Numbered from the stretch's first letter, positions 9,221 to 18,654 are shown. The stretch: 64,000 nucleotides of DNA from Leisingera sp. M658 (GCF_025144145.1 NZ_CP083546.1:3240501-3304500); one strand, 5' to 3'. A program made the numbers and translations. The notes: generated by a model from the sequence alone, not told the origin.

Positions 9221-11413
9221 TCAGGAAACTTTTGTCCTGTTCGCGTTGGGGTGGTTGGCCGGCGGCTGGCCCAAAACAACGTCGGGGGCCGGGCTGCCGG
9301 TTTTTGCCCGGCGTTTCAGCTGTTTGATCACAACCGGGCATTTGGTTTCGGATTGGTACAGAACCTGGCAATGCAGGCAGTCCACGCATTCGTTCGGATT
9401 GATCTCACCGGTGGGGTGAATGGCCTGAACGGGGCATTCGTTGGCGCAGGTCTGGCAGGGGCTGCCGCATTCCTTGTAGCGGCGGAGCCAGTCGAACATC
9501 CGCACCCGCGCCGGGATCGCCAAAGCTGCCCCCAGCGGGCACAGGTAGCGGCAATAGAACCGCTCAACGAACAGACCGAGTCCCAGAAGCACCAGCGCAA
9601 AGACCACAAACGGCCAGTCGCGCACGAACTTCAGGATGATCGCGGTCTTGAACGGCTCCACCTCGGCATAGGTTTCCGCCAGCGGAACCGACACCATCGA
9701 GACGCCGAACAGGCCAAGGAAGATCATGTATTTTGCAGGCCACAGGCGCTCATGCAGGCTCCAGGGCAAGGTGATCTGCGGCACGCGGGCTGCACGGGCG
9801 ATTTTGTTGGTCAGCTCCTGCAGCGCACCGAACGGGCACAGCCAGCCGCAGTAGGCACCCCTCCCCCAGAACAGCAGCGCGGCGGCCACGGCAAACCACT
9901 GGATGAACACCAGCGGATCCAGCAGGAAAGCATCCCAGGAAAACCCGCTCCGCAAGGAGCCTGCCAGCGCCATCAGGTTCACCACGCTCAGCTGCGCATT
10001 GGCGTACCAGCCCAGAAACACCAGGGTAACGGTCAGGTATCCGATGCGGAACCAGTAAAAGACACGCGCATTCGCGGTGGCCTGGAACTGGAAGAAGAAC
10101 ACCCCTGTCAGCACCAGCAGCATCACACCCAGCCCCCCGATCTCCAGTGTGCGGTCTTTCCAGATCCGCTGCCACAGGGCTGCCTTTGCCGCAGCCTCGC
10201 CGGTGTCATCCGCCACCATCTTGGGTGCAGGCGCGGCAGGCAGCAGATATTGCTCCGGCAGCTTGTAGCCCAGATCAAAGGTCAGGAACGCCCGCTCCAG
10301 CGCCCCCACCGACCGCTGCACCAAAAGCTGCAGGCGGAACGGTTCGGCCGGATCAAATTCCGCATCCGCCGGGATTTTGAACAGGTCCAGTTCACCAAAG
10401 CTGGGGCTGTCACCAGTGGCCAATCCCCCCAGCCGCTTGTGCTGCTTGTCAAAAAACCGCACCGAGGCATCGCCCTGGATCAGCTGGATCCGGTCGAAAA
10501 TGCCACCGCGCACATAGCCAGACCCCTTGAAGCTGTAGCTGCCGCGCCCCATCACCAGAAGGGCGTGCTCACCCTCCTTCAGCCAGGCCTTCAGGTTCCG
10601 GTACTCGGCCTCGCCCAGCAGCGACTTGCCGATCGACGGCACCGAAACCAGCGCCATTTGCATGTCGATGAAAGTATCGTCCGGCGCTCCGGCCTCAGGC
10701 CGTTTGATCGCGCGCTGGTCGCCGGTGGCCTCAAAGACCGCGTTGATCTGGCCTACGTCCAGCGTCATCCGCCGGACCGAGCCGTCGCCTGCCAGCGCGG
10801 TCCAATCCGCGACTTCCGCGCGGGCCATATCGACCTCGCGCTTCGGCCCGTCCGCCTGCACCGGCGACAGCCCGCCCAGCCCCAGCGCCCGCGCCACCTT
10901 GATCCCGGCGCGCACCAGGCTGTCGTCGATCACCATAATGGTCACCGTCGCACCCGAGATAATGTCGAGATCATGGGCATCGCCGCCCGCCGCCGCCTCG
11001 GCCTTCAGGTCCAGCCCGGCGTAGCTTTCGGTCAGCTTGACCATCTTGGCGTTCGGGATGCCGATCAGCACGATCGGTTCCGAGTGTTTGACCAGCTTAA
11101 CGCCGGTCAGCAGCGCATCGGTGTCAATCGCGGCCACCACATGGATCGGCTTGCCGCTGTAGCCTGTGGTGCCGACAAAATCCGAGGTCAGAAAGGCATA
11201 GGCGACTGTTTCGCCCGCCTTCAGCACCGGCGCCACCGGCACATCGCTGCGCACCGGGCCAAAGGCCTCGGCGCCGGGCACCAGGTCGGCAGGTGTCAAT
11301 TCTGTCAGGAAAGAGTCGAGGCTGTCTGCCTCAGCACCCACCGCGGAAAATACGGCGGCTAATGTCATTACAAGGGCTGATATCCAGCCCCGGAAGGCGC
11401 TTGTCAGGACCAT
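9221..11413 (-). CDS. nosR: NosR, polytopic flavo-/iron-sulfur electron donor for NosZ
   Basis: A 730-aa inner-membrane protein. An N-terminal signal leads into a periplasmic FMN-binding domain with the flavinylation motif SGATVT at residues 153-158, where FMN is attached covalently by an ApbE-type transferase. After about residue 400 come membrane helices ('[17 protein letters not shown]' and others), a NapH-like '[17 protein letters not shown]' cysteine motif, and a C-terminal pair of [4Fe-4S] motifs ('[13 protein letters not shown]' and '[11 protein letters not shown]'). It passes quinol electrons to NosZ and is needed for expression and activity. It starts after AAAGGAGAGG and overlaps nosC by 10 bp. 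Confidence 0.95.
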   Translation of the reverse strand: MVLTSAFRGWISALVMTLAAVFSAVGAEADSLDSFLTELTPADLVPGAEAFGPVRSDVPVAPVLKAGETVAYAFLTSDFVGTTGYSGKPIHVVAAIDTDALLTGVKLVKHSEPIVLIGIPNAKMVKLTESYAGLDLKAEAAAGGDAHDLDIISGATVTIMVIDDSLVRAGIKVARALGLGGLSPVQADGPKREVDMARAEVADWTALAGDGSVRRMTLDVGQINAVFEATGDQRAIKRPEAGAPDDTFIDMQMALVSVPSIGKSLLGEAEYRNLKAWLKEGEHALLVMGRGSYSFKGSGYVRGGIFDRIQLIQGDASVRFFDKQHKRLGGLATGDSPSFGELDLFKIPADAEFDPAEPFRLQLLVQRSVGALERAFLTFDLGYKLPEQYLLPAAPAPKMVADDTGEAAAKAALWQRIWKDRTLEIGGLGVMLLVLTGVFFFQFQATANARVFYWFRIGYLTVTLVFLGWYANAQLSVVNLMALAGSLRSGFSWDAFLLDPLVFIQWFAVAAALLFWGRGAYCGWLCPFGALQELTNKIARAARVPQITLPWSLHERLWPAKYMIFLGLFGVSMVSVPLAETYAEVEPFKTAIILKFVRDWPFVVFALVLLGLGLFVERFYCRYLCPLGAALAIPARVRMFDWLRRYKECGSPCQTCANECPVQAIHPTGEINPNECVDCLHCQVLYQSETKCPVVIKQLKRRAKTGSPAPDVVLGQPPANHPNANRTKVS

Positions 11414-11868
11414 GGCGCCTCTCCTTTCGTTAGAGTGGCTGCCACGGACGCGCGCAGGGCGCGTTCGGAATCTATTTCTGTAACCAACGGAGGCCCGCGG
11501 CCCTCATGCCAGTATTGCGCCGGGTTCGGCTGCACCGCGGTTCCCGCAGGCAGCAGCACGCCGCAGTCGGCAGCCCGGCTGATGCCAGAGCGCAGGACGC
11601 TTACAGGCCCCGCCCCGTTTTCAGCAGCGCACAGCGGACAGGTGCTGCATTTGGGACAATCCTGAGACTCACTGCTGTCCTCGGAAGCGATCTGAATTTC
11701 CACCACGCCGAATTCGCCGCAGATCTCAATCCAATCACCGCCCGCCGCAGCCTGCCCAGCGCCCGGAAAGGCGACTTGCAGAACAAGCATGAAGATGGCG
11801 CACAGCCCCGTCAGCCGCCGGAGAAACCCGGCGCGGCAGACGAACGATATGAAAAAGGGGCGCGGCAT
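11404..11868 (-). CDS. nosC: NosC-like small membrane-anchored cysteine protein
   Basis: A 154-aa protein at the head of the nos operon. Residues about 13-40 are hydrophobic and end in 'PGAGQAAAGG', which may be a signal peptide or an anchor. The middle carries a tight C-x2-C-x2-C-x2-C cluster (CPKCSTCPLC), a likely metal or redox site. Alphaproteobacterial nos clusters (nosCRZDFYLX) begin with a gene of this kind whose role is unknown. I call it NosC by position and by the CxxCxxC feature, not by aligned similarity. The stop overlaps the nosR start by 10 bp. Confidence 0.65.
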   Translation of the reverse strand: MPRPFFISFVCRAGFLRRLTGLCAIFMLVLQVAFPGAGQAAAGGDWIEICGEFGVVEIQIASEDSSESQDCPKCSTCPLCAAENGAGPVSVLRSGISRAADCGVLLPAGTAVQPNPAQYWHEGRGPPLVTEIDSERALRASVAATLTKGEAPWS

Positions 11869-11930
11869 CTGTTACAAGATTCTCTTGCTGCATTCGCCGC
11901 TGACACTAGAGGTAACTTCCGTGCCGTTAT

Positions 11931-11944
11931 TTGATGTATGTCAG
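11931..11944 (-). promoter_or_regulatory. FNR/NNR-type anaerobic activator box upstream of nosC
   Basis: On the minus strand the site reads CTGAC-N4-ATCAA against the consensus TTGAY-N4-RTCAA, one mismatch in the distal half. Its centre lies about 70 bp upstream of the nosC start, which would allow an activator at about -41.5 with a short leader. It is the only such match I saw between the transporter gene and nosC, and it fits oxygen/NO control of nos genes by FnrP or NNR/DnrD. Confidence 0.55.
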
Positions 11945-11956
11945 ATAAATCAGAGA

Positions 11957-11984
11957 TTCCGGACCGATTGGCCACGGTCCGGAA
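11957..11984 (-). terminator. Hairpin ending the amino-acid transporter operon
   Basis: A perfect 10-bp inverted repeat (TTCCGGACCG and its complement, 8-nt loop) lies after the permease stop at 12007 and before the nosC promoter. The trailing sequence on the minus strand is only weakly T-rich, so termination may be partial. Confidence 0.6.
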
Positions 11985-12006
11985 GACAGGCTAACCACCC
12001 GGCAGA

Positions 12007-12768
12007 TCAGCCTTTCTCGAACCGCCGGAAGGCCAGGGTTATCACGCCCGCAATCGCCATATAGACCACAGCAAGAAGCAACAGCGGCTCATAGACAATG
12101 AACGTATCGGACCGCACGCGGGAGGATACCGAGTAGATCTCGACCACCGTGATTGTCGCCACCAGCGGTGTCGCCTTCAGCTGCAGGATGGTCTCACCGC
12201 CCAAGGTCGGCAGTACATTGCGGATCGCCTGCGGCAACCAGATCCGGCGGAACATGGTGAAGCGCGGCATGCCAAAGGATTTCGCCGCCTCCAGCTGCCC
12301 CTTGGCAACACTGGAAAACGCGCCTCGCATGACCTCACCCTCATAGCCCGCATAAGACAGCGACAGCGCAAGCACCGCATAGGGCCAGGCCTGGCGCAGG
12401 TACGGCCACAGCTCGGACGAGCGGATCCAGGGGAACTGCGGAAACAGCGAGCCCAGCCCGTAATACAGCAGCCAGATCTGCAGCAGCAAAGGCGTGCCGC
12501 GAATGATGGTGCAGAAGGTGCGCGCAGGAATGGACAGATACCAGGGGCCAACAGCCTGTGCCAACCCCAGCGGCACCGCCAGCAGGAACCCGATGACAAG
12601 GGATGCCGCCAGAATCCAGATCGTCGTCCATAGCCCTTCCAGCGCCAGCGGCGCATATTTCGGCAGCCAATCCCAGCGCAGCGAAACCGCACACCAGATC
12701 ACCAGCGCCGCAAAGATCAGCATCATCACGATACGGTGCGGCTGCATCAGGTCCCTGAGGCCGGTCAT
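12007..12768 (-). CDS. Polar amino-acid ABC transporter permease (HisM type)
   Basis: A 253-aa inner-membrane permease with five or six hydrophobic segments and the EAA loop 'QLEAAKSFGMPRFTMFRRIWLPQA', which docks the ATPase. 'GTPLLLQIWLLYYGLGS' is the family block of HAAT permeases. The start at 12768 overlaps the upstream permease stop (ATGA). Partner genes are 12765-13511, 13521-14285 and 14325-15122. The context of arginine and dimethylarginine catabolic genes 15 kb onwards points to a basic amino acid as substrate. Confidence 0.88.
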   Translation of the reverse strand: MTGLRDLMQPHRIVMMLIFAALVIWCAVSLRWDWLPKYAPLALEGLWTTIWILAASLVIGFLLAVPLGLAQAVGPWYLSIPARTFCTIIRGTPLLLQIWLLYYGLGSLFPQFPWIRSSELWPYLRQAWPYAVLALSLSYAGYEGEVMRGAFSSVAKGQLEAAKSFGMPRFTMFRRIWLPQAIRNVLPTLGGETILQLKATPLVATITVVEIYSVSSRVRSDTFIVYEPLLLLAVVYMAIAGVITLAFRRFEKG

Positions 12769-13511
12769 GACGTGCCCCCCCTCAGCGAGGGCTGGCCGCG
12801 CCGCGCCCATTTCTCAATCCGCGCAAAGACCGCGCCGGAACACAGCGTCACCATTAGATAAAGGAACCCGGCCGCCAGGAAGAAAGTGAAATAAGCCCGC
12901 GTGCTGCTGGCCGCCTGGCGGGTCTCCAGTGTCAGCTCGTTAAAGCCGACAACCGCCAGCAGCGCGGTGTCCTTGGTGGCGATCAGCCACAGGTTTGCCA
13001 GCCCCGGCACCGCAAAACTCATCATCGCCGGGATCGTCACCCGCCGCATGATCATGAAAGCGGGCATGCCATAGGATTTCGCCGCCTCGATCTGCCCCAC
13101 CGGCACCGCCTGGATGGCGCCGCGCAGCACTTCGGTGGCATAGGCCCCCTGCACAATTCCCAAGACCCAGATGCCGGCGGCAACGCCGTTGATCTCGACC
13201 CGGCCGCCGCCCAAACCTTCGGAGATTTTATTGATGATATCGCTGCCCACGTAATAAAGGATCAGGATCAGCACCAGTTCCGGCACTGCCCGGATCACCG
13301 TGGTGTAAATGGCGAGAAGATCACGCGTGACCTTCCCGCCATAAAGTTTGCCATAGGCTCCGAACAGCCCGATCGCCAGCCCCAGCCCATAGGCGCCAAT
13401 GGCGATTTGCAAGGAATTGGCAAGCCCGCGCAGCAGGTTGCCTCCCCAGCCCGACAGCGACAGCAGCTCTGCGCTGGCGCCGAGGCCCAGTAATTCGAAC
13501 AGTCCGGTCAT
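12765..13511 (-). CDS. Polar amino-acid ABC transporter permease (HisQ type)
   Basis: A 248-aa inner-membrane permease, partner of the gene at 12007-12768. It has the HAAT block 'TTVIRAVPELVLILILYYVG' and the EAA loop 'QIEAAKSYGMPAFMIMRRVTIPAMM'. Its sequence is closer to HisQ/ArtQ than to the second permease, so the transporter is a heterodimer. It begins nine bases after the binding-protein stop and shares a four-base overlap with the next permease. Confidence 0.88.
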   Translation of the reverse strand: MTGLFELLGLGASAELLSLSGWGGNLLRGLANSLQIAIGAYGLGLAIGLFGAYGKLYGGKVTRDLLAIYTTVIRAVPELVLILILYYVGSDIINKISEGLGGGRVEINGVAAGIWVLGIVQGAYATEVLRGAIQAVPVGQIEAAKSYGMPAFMIMRRVTIPAMMSFAVPGLANLWLIATKDTALLAVVGFNELTLETRQAASSTRAYFTFFLAAGFLYLMVTLCSGAVFARIEKWARRGQPSLRGGTS

Positions 13512-13520
13512 GGCAGCAGC

Positions 13521-14285
13521 TTAGTAGATGCTGGTGGTGAAGTATTTGGCAGTGATCTTCTCATGGGTGCCATCGGCCAGAACCGCAGCGATACCCTTGT
13601 TCAGCGCCTCGCGCAGCGCATCGTCGCCCTGCCGCACACCAGCGCCGACACCGCGGCCCAGGATCGCCGGATCATCAGCAACCGCTCCCTTGATCTCGCA
13701 GCAGCCGCCAGTATCCGAACCCACGAAGTCCGCCATTGCAATGCTGTCCGCCTGGGTTGCGTCGATACGGCCGGCAAACAGGTCCTGATTGGCCTCATCC
13801 TGGGTCTGATAGACCTTCAGCTCGGCGTCCTTGAAGTATTCCTGCGCATAGGCCTGATGAATGGTCGAGGCCTGAATGCCAACGATCTTGCCCGCCAGCG
13901 AGTCCGGGGTCGCCTCGATATCCATCGACTTATCCGCCACGATCACCGCCGGAGTGTTGTAGTAAGGATCGCTGAAATCAATGGTCTTCAGCCGCTCCTC
14001 GGTGATCGACATCGAGGCCATGATGGCGTCGATCTGCTGGCCGGTCAGCGACGGAATGATGCCGTCCCAGGCCACAGGTGTAATCACGCAGTCCAGCTCA
14101 GCCGCGGCGCAAACCGCACCGATCATCTCGACCTCCCAGCCGACCCAGTTGCCGGAGCTGTCGAGCGACGCAAACGGCGGATAAGGCTCGGCGGCGATGC
14201 CGATCTTAACCTGTTCCGCAGCAGCGGCACCAGCAGTCAGGGCGGCGGCTGCGGTGGCCGCGGCAAGCAATGCTTTCAGTTTCAT
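13521..14285 (-). CDS. Polar amino-acid ABC transporter substrate-binding protein
   Basis: A 254-aa periplasmic protein with a Sec signal (residues 1-23, alanine-rich, cleaved near AAAA-EQ). The mature part shows the SBP_bac_3 pattern: 'KIGIAAEPYPPFASLDSSG', 'GWEVEMIGAVC', 'IMASMSITEERLKTIDFSDPYY' and 'YQTQDEANQDLFAGRIDATQAD'. Its closest relatives by these blocks are lysine/arginine/ornithine and octopine-type binders. An oddity is the run 'GSDTGGCCEIKG' with adjacent cysteines in lobe two. Ligand prediction (arginine or methylarginine) comes from neighbouring genes. Confidence 0.88.
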   Translation of the reverse strand: MKLKALLAAATAAAALTAGAAAAEQVKIGIAAEPYPPFASLDSSGNWVGWEVEMIGAVCAAAELDCVITPVAWDGIIPSLTGQQIDAIMASMSITEERLKTIDFSDPYYNTPAVIVADKSMDIEATPDSLAGKIVGIQASTIHQAYAQEYFKDAELKVYQTQDEANQDLFAGRIDATQADSIAMADFVGSDTGGCCEIKGAVADDPAILGRGVGAGVRQGDDALREALNKGIAAVLADGTHEKITAKYFTTSIY

Positions 14286-14324
14286 TTTTCTCTCCCAGTT
14301 GATTTTTATTGTAGTGGTAGTGGA

Positions 14325-15122
14325 TCAGGCGACCGAGCTTAAAAATTGCTTCAGCCGCTCTGATTGCGGATTGCCAAAGACCTCGGCAGGCGGTCCCTGC
14401 TCTTCGATGCGGCCCTGGTACAGATAGACAACGTGGTTTGCGACTTCGCGCGCGAATTTCATCTCGTGGGTGACCAGCAGCATGGTGCGCCCCTCGGCGG
14501 CCAGATCGCGGATCACCGTCAGCACCTCCCCCACCAGTTCGGGGTCCAGGGCTGAGGTCGGCTCGTCAAACAGCATTGCCGACGGGTCCACTGCCAGCGC
14601 CCGTGCAATCGCCGCCCGCTGCTGCTGGCCGCCGGACAGGTAGGCGGGATAAGTGTCTTCCTTACCGCCCAAACCAACCCGGTTCAGCAATTCATGCGCA
14701 CGGGCGATGGCTTCGGCTTTGGGCACTTTCAGCACATGCACCGGCACCTCGATCACATTTTCCAGCAGCGTGCGGTGGGTCCACAGGTTGAACTGCTGAA
14801 ACACCATCGCCAGCTTGGTCCGGATACGCTCGATCTGCTTCTGATTGGCCGGGGTGCCGTCGCCCCGCATCGCCACGTCCTCGCCGCCGATCACGATCTT
14901 GCCTGAACTCGGCGTCTCCAGAAAGTTGATGCAGCGCAGCATGGTGGACTTGCCCGACCCGGACCCGCCGATGATCGCCACCACATCGCCCTGATGGGCG
15001 GTCAGCGACACGCCTTTCAGCACCTCCAGAGTGCCGAACGACTTGTGCAGATCCTCAACCCGGATCGCCTCCCGGCGCGCGTCAGTTTCCAAAGCTGATG
15101 AGGCGGCAGCGGCTGTGTCCAT
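14325..15122 (-). CDS. Polar amino-acid ABC transporter ATPase (HisP/GlnQ type)
   Basis: A 265-aa ATPase with Walker A 'GGSGSGKST', Q-loop 'MVFQQFNLW', signature 'LSGGQQQR', Walker B 'AMLFDEP' and H-switch 'LVTHEM'. The insert 'MRGDGTPANQKQIERIRTK' is typical of HAAT ATPases. It is the first gene of the minus-strand transporter operon and is divergent from the TetR gene, so both are probably controlled from the 98-bp region between them. Confidence 0.92.
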   Translation of the reverse strand: MDTAAAASSALETDARREAIRVEDLHKSFGTLEVLKGVSLTAHQGDVVAIIGGSGSGKSTMLRCINFLETPSSGKIVIGGEDVAMRGDGTPANQKQIERIRTKLAMVFQQFNLWTHRTLLENVIEVPVHVLKVPKAEAIARAHELLNRVGLGGKEDTYPAYLSGGQQQRAAIARALAVDPSAMLFDEPTSALDPELVGEVLTVIRDLAAEGRTMLLVTHEMKFAREVANHVVYLYQGRIEEQGPPAEVFGNPQSERLKQFLSSVA

Positions 15123-15170
15123 AGTTGCGTCTTCCCGAATTTTCCGATTGCAGTAAGCCGCGACTCGCGT

Positions 15171-15190
15171 AATTATGCAAGCGTATAATT
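15171..15190. promoter_or_regulatory. Probable TetR operator / divergent promoter
   Basis: The short AT-rich region between the ATPase start (15122) and the regulator start (15220) contains AATTAT-N8-ATAATT, a 6-bp palindrome that also overlaps a good -10-like TATAAT (15184-15189). Spacing and symmetry suit a dimeric TetR repressor silencing both directions. Confidence 0.45.
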
Positions 15191-15219
15191 TCTATGTCAG
15201 GCAAATAACAGGAGCTGAG

Positions 15220-15867
15220 GTGACCGACGAGCGCCGCAAATTCAAACGTGAATCCGCCGAATCCCGGAAGGAAGCGCTGATTCTGGCCACACTGGAATTG
15301 GTGGCGGAAAACGGCGTGCGCGGGGCTACGGTGCGGGGCATTGCCGAGCGCGCCGACGTGACCCAGGGGCTGATCCGGCATTATTTCAGTTCCAAGGAAG
15401 AGCTGATCACCGCCGCCTATGAACACCACATGACCTTCATGACCGACCAGACTTTTGCCCCGGCATCGGACGTTCAGAGGTCTGCACTGGCGCGGCTCGC
15501 CGCCTTTGTGAATGCCTCGCTGACACCGCCGGTGGTGGACCCGCGCGCCATCGCGCTTTGGGCCAGCTTCCTCAACAAGGTGCAGCAGGATCCGCAGATG
15601 AAGGCGACGCACGAACGCACCTATGCCTACTTCCGCGACCAGCTGGAGGCGCTGATCACCGCGGCGCTGGCCGAAGCCGGCCGCCCGGCCCCGCCCGCAC
15701 GGCTGCGCCAGCTGGCAATTGCCTGCAACGCGCTGATTGACGGGCTGTGGCTGGAGGGCGGCGCCCTGCCCGATGCTTTTGCACCGGGGGAACTGGCAGA
15801 AATCGGGCGGCAATCGATTGCCGCAATGACAGGACTGAATTTGGAACAAGGGGCGGGAACGTCATGA
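15220..15867 (+). CDS. TetR-family regulator (BetI-like)
   Basis: A 215-aa repressor. The N-terminal HTH spans roughly residues 12-60: 'RKEALILATLELVAENGVRG', then 'GIAERADVTQGLIRHYFSSKEEL'. 'VTQGLIRHYF' and the C-terminal part are BetI-like, a group that usually governs catabolic or transport genes for nitrogen compounds. I chose GTG 15220 because AGGAG lies five bases upstream; the in-frame ATG at 15175 is inside the putative operator. The stop overlaps the aminotransferase start (ATGA), so it heads the catabolic operon and probably represses it and the divergent transporter. The effector is unknown. Confidence 0.8.
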   Translation: MTDERRKFKRESAESRKEALILATLELVAENGVRGATVRGIAERADVTQGLIRHYFSSKEELITAAYEHHMTFMTDQTFAPASDVQRSALARLAAFVNASLTPPVVDPRAIALWASFLNKVQQDPQMKATHERTYAYFRDQLEALITAALAEAGRPAPPARLRQLAIACNALIDGLWLEGGALPDAFAPGELAEIGRQSIAAMTGLNLEQGAGTS

Positions 15868-17048
15868 AGCTGACAGCAATCACCGAGCGGCTCGCCGGAT
15901 TGGGCGGTGGCAAATGGGAAGTGCACCTGAAGGCGCGCCAACTGGCCGAAGCGGGTGCCGATCTGGTTGAGATGACCATCGGCGAGCCTGACGTGCCCAC
16001 TCCGCCGGGCCTGATCCAGACCGCCGCGCAGGCAATGCAGGCCGGCCGCACCGGCTATTCCGACGGGCGCGGCGAAGCCCGCCTGCGCGCCGCGCTGGCC
16101 GATGCCTATACTGCCAGCCGCGGGCGTCCTTTCGGGCCGGGGAATATCCTCTGCTTCCCAGGCACCCAGACCGCGCTTTATGCCGTTCTGCAGGGCGTAG
16201 CGGAACCCGGCACCGAGGTGCTGGTCGGCGACCCGATGTATGCGACATACGAGGGCGTGGTCCGCGCTTCCGGTGCCGATATGGTTCCGGTGCCGCTGCG
16301 GCCTGAGGCCGGATTCCGGATGCAGGCCAGCGACATCGCCGCGCGCATCACACCCCGCAGCCGCGCGATCCTGCTAACCACCCCGCATAACCCCACCGGC
16401 GCCATCCTGACCGCCGATGACCTGCGTGAAATCGGCGCGCTGGCAATCAAGCATGACCTCTGGATCATCTCTGACGAAGTCTACGAGCATCTGATTTTCG
16501 AGGGCGCAGAGTTCATCTCGCCGCTCTCTGATCCTGCCCTGGCGGATCGGGTGATTGCGGTCTCTTCGATCTCCAAGTCCCACGCCGCACCGGGCTTTCG
16601 CAGCGGCTGGTGCGCCGGGCCTGCGGCCTTCTGCACCGCGCTGCTGCCGGTGTCGGAAACCATGCTGTTCGGCAATCAGCCCTTTATCGCTGACATGACC
16701 GAAAAAGCCGTGCGCGATGGCTCCCCCGTGGCCCCTGGCATGGCCGCCCGTTTTGCAGCCCGCGCCGATCTGCTGGTCCAGCGCTTGCACGGCGAGACCG
16801 AATTGCGCGTCCACCGCCCCGAAGCCGGCATGTTTGCCCTTATTGACGTCTCGGCCACCGGCCTGGACGGTGATGCCTACGCTTGGGACCTTTTGGACAG
16901 TGGCGTCGCCGTGATGCCCGGCTCCGCCTTTGGCGGCAGCCTCAAGAACTGGGTGCGCGTCGCGCTTACAATCGACGACAGCAGCTTTGCTACCGCGCTG
17001 GACCGGATCACCGCCCACGCAAACCGCAAGGCAAGGAGCGTCGCATGA
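15864..17048 (+). CDS. aruH: Class I/II aminotransferase, probable arginine:pyruvate transaminase
   Basis: A 394-aa PLP enzyme of fold type I. Visible landmarks: 'MTIGEPDVPTP' near the N-terminus, 'ILLTTPHNPTGAIL' (Asn contacting PLP), 'WIISDEVYEHL' (Asp, Tyr), the Schiff-base lysine Lys238 in 'SSISKSHAAPGFRSGW', and Arg in 'NWVRVAL'. It lies between a TetR gene and a decarboxylase of the AruI type with 4-bp overlaps on both sides. That pairing is the arginine transaminase pathway: arginine to 2-ketoarginine by AruH, then decarboxylation by AruI. The specific substrate is context-based; by sequence alone it is only an aspartate/aromatic-like aminotransferase. Confidence 0.72.
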   Translation: MKLTAITERLAGLGGGKWEVHLKARQLAEAGADLVEMTIGEPDVPTPPGLIQTAAQAMQAGRTGYSDGRGEARLRAALADAYTASRGRPFGPGNILCFPGTQTALYAVLQGVAEPGTEVLVGDPMYATYEGVVRASGADMVPVPLRPEAGFRMQASDIAARITPRSRAILLTTPHNPTGAILTADDLREIGALAIKHDLWIISDEVYEHLIFEGAEFISPLSDPALADRVIAVSSISKSHAAPGFRSGWCAGPAAFCTALLPVSETMLFGNQPFIADMTEKAVRDGSPVAPGMAARFAARADLLVQRLHGETELRVHRPEAGMFALIDVSATGLDGDAYAWDLLDSGVAVMPGSAFGGSLKNWVRVALTIDDSSFATALDRITAHANRKARSVA

Positions 17049-18649
17049 CCGCAAAAACAGTTGGTGAAGCCCTGGTCACAGGGCTGCAGAAACGCGGTGT
17101 GACCTGCGTGTTCGGCATCCCCGGCGTTCACACGGTCGAGCTTTACCGCGGCCTCGCAGATTCCGGCATCCGCCACATCACCCCCCGCCACGAGCAAGGC
17201 GCAGGTTTCATGGCTGACGGTTATGCCCGCGTCTGCGGCCAGCCGGGCGTCGCCTTTGTAATCACCGGCCCCGGCCTTACGAACACGCTGACTCCGATGG
17301 CCCAGGCGCGGGCGGATTCGGTTCCGATGCTGGTGGTCTCGGGCGTCAACACCAGCGGCACCCTCGGCATGGGTCTCGGCCACCTGCACGAACTGCCAGA
17401 CCAGCACGCCCTGGCAAAAACCGTGGCTTTGGCGTCAGAACACGTGGCGCACCCTGCCGGATTGGAGGCAGCGCTGGACCACGCTTTTGCCCCCTTCTCC
17501 GCCGGCCGCCCCGGCCCCACGCACATACAGGTCCCGCTGGACGTCGCAGGCGCCGCATCAGACGACGGCCCGGCACCAGCGGCCCCGCCCCCGCCGCAGC
17601 TGGACCCGGCCCTGATCACCAAAGCCGCAAACAGGCTTTTGGCAGCAACCAATGTTGTGATCCTGACCGGCGGCGGCGCGAAAACAGCGGGTGCAAACCT
17701 CCAGGCCCTGGCCGAACGCCTGGACGCCCCCGTCGTGCAAACCGTCAACGCCCGCGGCCTGATGCACGGCCACCCGCTGACAGTCCCAGCCAGCCCCAGC
17801 CTGCAAGCCACCCGCGCCCTGATCGCTGACGCAGATTGCGTGCTTGCCTTGGGAACCGAGCTGGGACCAACCGACTATGACATGTACGCCACCGGCAGCA
17901 TGCCCCGGATGGCCGGGCTGATCCGGGTGGATATCTGCCCCGACCAGCTTGCCCGGCATGAAAGCGCGCTGGACATCACGGGCCGCGCAGAAGACGCCGC
18001 CGAGGCACTTCTCACCGCCCTGCCCGGACCGGCGAAACAAGGCCAGGGCGCTGAACGTGCACAACACGCCCGCGCCGCTGCTTATGAGGAAATCGGACCG
18101 GACTACCGCCGCCAGGTCGAAGTGCTGAACGCCATGCGCGCCGCGGTTCCGGGCTCCTTGATGGTGGGCGATTCCACCCAGCCGATCTATGCCGGCAACC
18201 TCTACTACGACCACGACCGTCCCGGCGGCTGGTTCAATGCCGCCACGGGTTATGGCGCGCTTGGCTTTGGCATCCCCGCTGCGATCGGCGCCGCCATCGC
18301 CGCGCCGGACACACCAGTGATCTGCATTGCCGGCGACGGCGGCGCGCAATTCTCCCTGCCCGAGATCATGGCCGCCGTGGACGAGGACCTGCCCATCACC
18401 TTTGTCCTCTGGAACAATCGCGGTTACGGCGAAATCGCTACCTCAATGGAAGCCGTGGACGTTCCGGTGGTGGGCTGCGACCCGACTCCGCCGGATTTTG
18501 AGGCCGCCGCCAAGTCTTTTGGCATCCCCTTCACCCGCGTCTCGATGGATCCGCAAACCGTTGCCGCCGCACTCCGCGAGGCTAGCAGCCGTGGCGCCCC
18601 CACCCTTCTTGAAATCGACATTACCGGACCCGTTCCGGAACAGGAGTAA
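17045..18649 (+). CDS. aruI: Thiamine-diphosphate enzyme, probable 5-guanidino-2-oxopentanoate decarboxylase
   Basis: A 534-aa protein with the three-domain plan of acetolactate synthase-like enzymes. The N-terminal PYR domain has the catalytic Glu in 'TPRHEQGAGFMADGYAR' and 'VFGIPGVHTVELYRGL'. The C-terminal PP domain has the ThDP motif starting GDGGAQFSLPEI and closing at 'VLWNN' (about residues 427-460). Acetolactate synthase would usually be next to its small subunit; none is here. Instead it is fused by overlap to an AruH-like transaminase and is followed by a DDAH, which supports 2-ketoarginine decarboxylation to 4-guanidinobutyraldehyde. Proline/alanine-rich linker ('DDGPAPAAPPPPQLDPAL') joins domains one and two. 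Confidence 0.74.
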   Translation: MTAKTVGEALVTGLQKRGVTCVFGIPGVHTVELYRGLADSGIRHITPRHEQGAGFMADGYARVCGQPGVAFVITGPGLTNTLTPMAQARADSVPMLVVSGVNTSGTLGMGLGHLHELPDQHALAKTVALASEHVAHPAGLEAALDHAFAPFSAGRPGPTHIQVPLDVAGAASDDGPAPAAPPPPQLDPALITKAANRLLAATNVVILTGGGAKTAGANLQALAERLDAPVVQTVNARGLMHGHPLTVPASPSLQATRALIADADCVLALGTELGPTDYDMYATGSMPRMAGLIRVDICPDQLARHESALDITGRAEDAAEALLTALPGPAKQGQGAERAQHARAAAYEEIGPDYRRQVEVLNAMRAAVPGSLMVGDSTQPIYAGNLYYDHDRPGGWFNAATGYGALGFGIPAAIGAAIAAPDTPVICIAGDGGAQFSLPEIMAAVDEDLPITFVLWNNRGYGEIATSMEAVDVPVVGCDPTPPDFEAAAKSFGIPFTRVSMDPQTVAAALREASSRGAPTLLEIDITGPVPEQE

Positions 18650-18654
18650 CCCCC

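Noticed and set aside
7917-11362. Long plus-strand open frames opposite nosZ and nosR
   Set aside because: The minus strand encodes unmistakable NosZ and NosR; the plus frames have antisense composition and no family signal.
17045-18649. Acetolactate synthase large subunit (ilvB)
   Set aside because: No small-subunit gene follows, and the transaminase and DDAH neighbours point to 2-ketoarginine decarboxylase. The fold is shared, so this is context-based.
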